Below the pieces are notes generated by a model. The model was not told the DNA's origin. It did not search any database and saw nothing but the letters and a program-made list of their open reading frames with translations. Below, piece by piece: positions 13,500-13,553 of a stretch of 13,553 nucleotides of DNA. The number at the start of each line of letters is the position of its first letter. Within the stretch, counting starts at the first letter, position 1. The stretch is from Mesolinea sp964536465 (lineage in GTDB: Bacteria > Chloroflexota > Anaerolineae > Anaerolineales > Anaerolineaceae), in assembly GCA_964536465.1 (NCBI GenBank), contig CAZHXQ010000048.1, positions 1 through 13,553 of the forward strand, read 5' to 3'. The translations under genes were made by a program, and so were the position numbers.

Positions 13500-13553
13500 G
13501 CGGGCGTCGCCAAGTGGTAAGGCATTAGCCTTCCAAGCTAACACTCGTCGGTT
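13500..13553 (+). tRNA. tRNA-Gly (anticodon TCC), cut by window edge
   Basis: Acceptor 5' strand GCGGGCG (13500-13506) is followed by a D-arm GCC...GGC (13509-13523). The anticodon stem TTAGC/GCTAA (13525-13529/13537-13541) has loop CTTCCAA, anticodon TCC at 13532-13534. Variable loop CACTC and the start of the T-arm follow. The 3' acceptor strand is beyond the window. The layout is the usual one for bacterial tRNA-Gly(TCC). Confidence 0.9.

Noticed and set aside
13500..13553. tRNA-Gly and tRNA-Glu as integration sites for a mobile island
   Set aside because: No integrase, duplicated tRNA 3' end or direct repeat is visible, and the adjoining genes are housekeeping.

Overview
The window reads as ordinary chromosome from a free-living bacterium, most likely an Anaerolineae-type Chloroflexota. 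The main clue is the membrane protein at 3725-4591. Its two Thr/Pro tracts (TPTLTPTITPTP style) flank a folded extracellular domain, an arrangement I associate with that class. A gatCAB operon, moderate GC and very short 5' leaders fit but do not prove it. Nothing here is phage, plasmid or defence-like. The only mobile-element hint is a 25-bp-period direct repeat at the extreme left edge.

Layout. 1-155: repeat remnant and the promoter of a small VOC/PhnB-like protein (156-584, +). 688-3044 (-): a two-gene unit in which a UMF1-type MFS transporter is translationally coupled by an ATGA overlap to a UDP-glucose 4-epimerase (galE). 3262-3600 (-): a DUF1801/YdhG-like protein. 3725-4591 (+): the Thr/Pro-stalk membrane protein. 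4602-5552 (-): pseudouridine-5'-phosphate glycosidase (psuG). 5721-7442 (+): recJ, divergent from psuG across a spacer rich in inverted repeats. 7554-8660 (-): a PlsC-family acyltransferase with a long unrecognised C-terminus. 8715-8787 (-): tRNA-Glu(CTC) with a near-consensus promoter. 8953-9936 (+): an aldo/keto reductase ended by a terminator. 10038-13380 (+): gatC-gatA-gatB, joined by two ATGA overlaps. 13500-13553 (+): the 5' part of tRNA-Gly(TCC), cut by the window edge.

How the genes work together. The only clear multi-protein system is GatCAB, which amidates Glu-tRNA(Gln) and/or Asp-tRNA(Asn). The transporter-galE pair suggests sugar or nucleotide-sugar handling. The remaining genes look independent, each with its own promoter. 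No gene-free stretch exceeds 300 bases.

I found no convincing undescribed system. The items most worth a second look are: two genes whose only start codon sits about 6-8 nt after a -10 box that itself contains an in-frame stop (predicted leaderless mRNAs); the PlsC-like protein with Glu in place of the catalytic-motif Asp plus an unknown C-terminal half; the stalked extracellular domain protein; and the palindromes between psuG and recJ.
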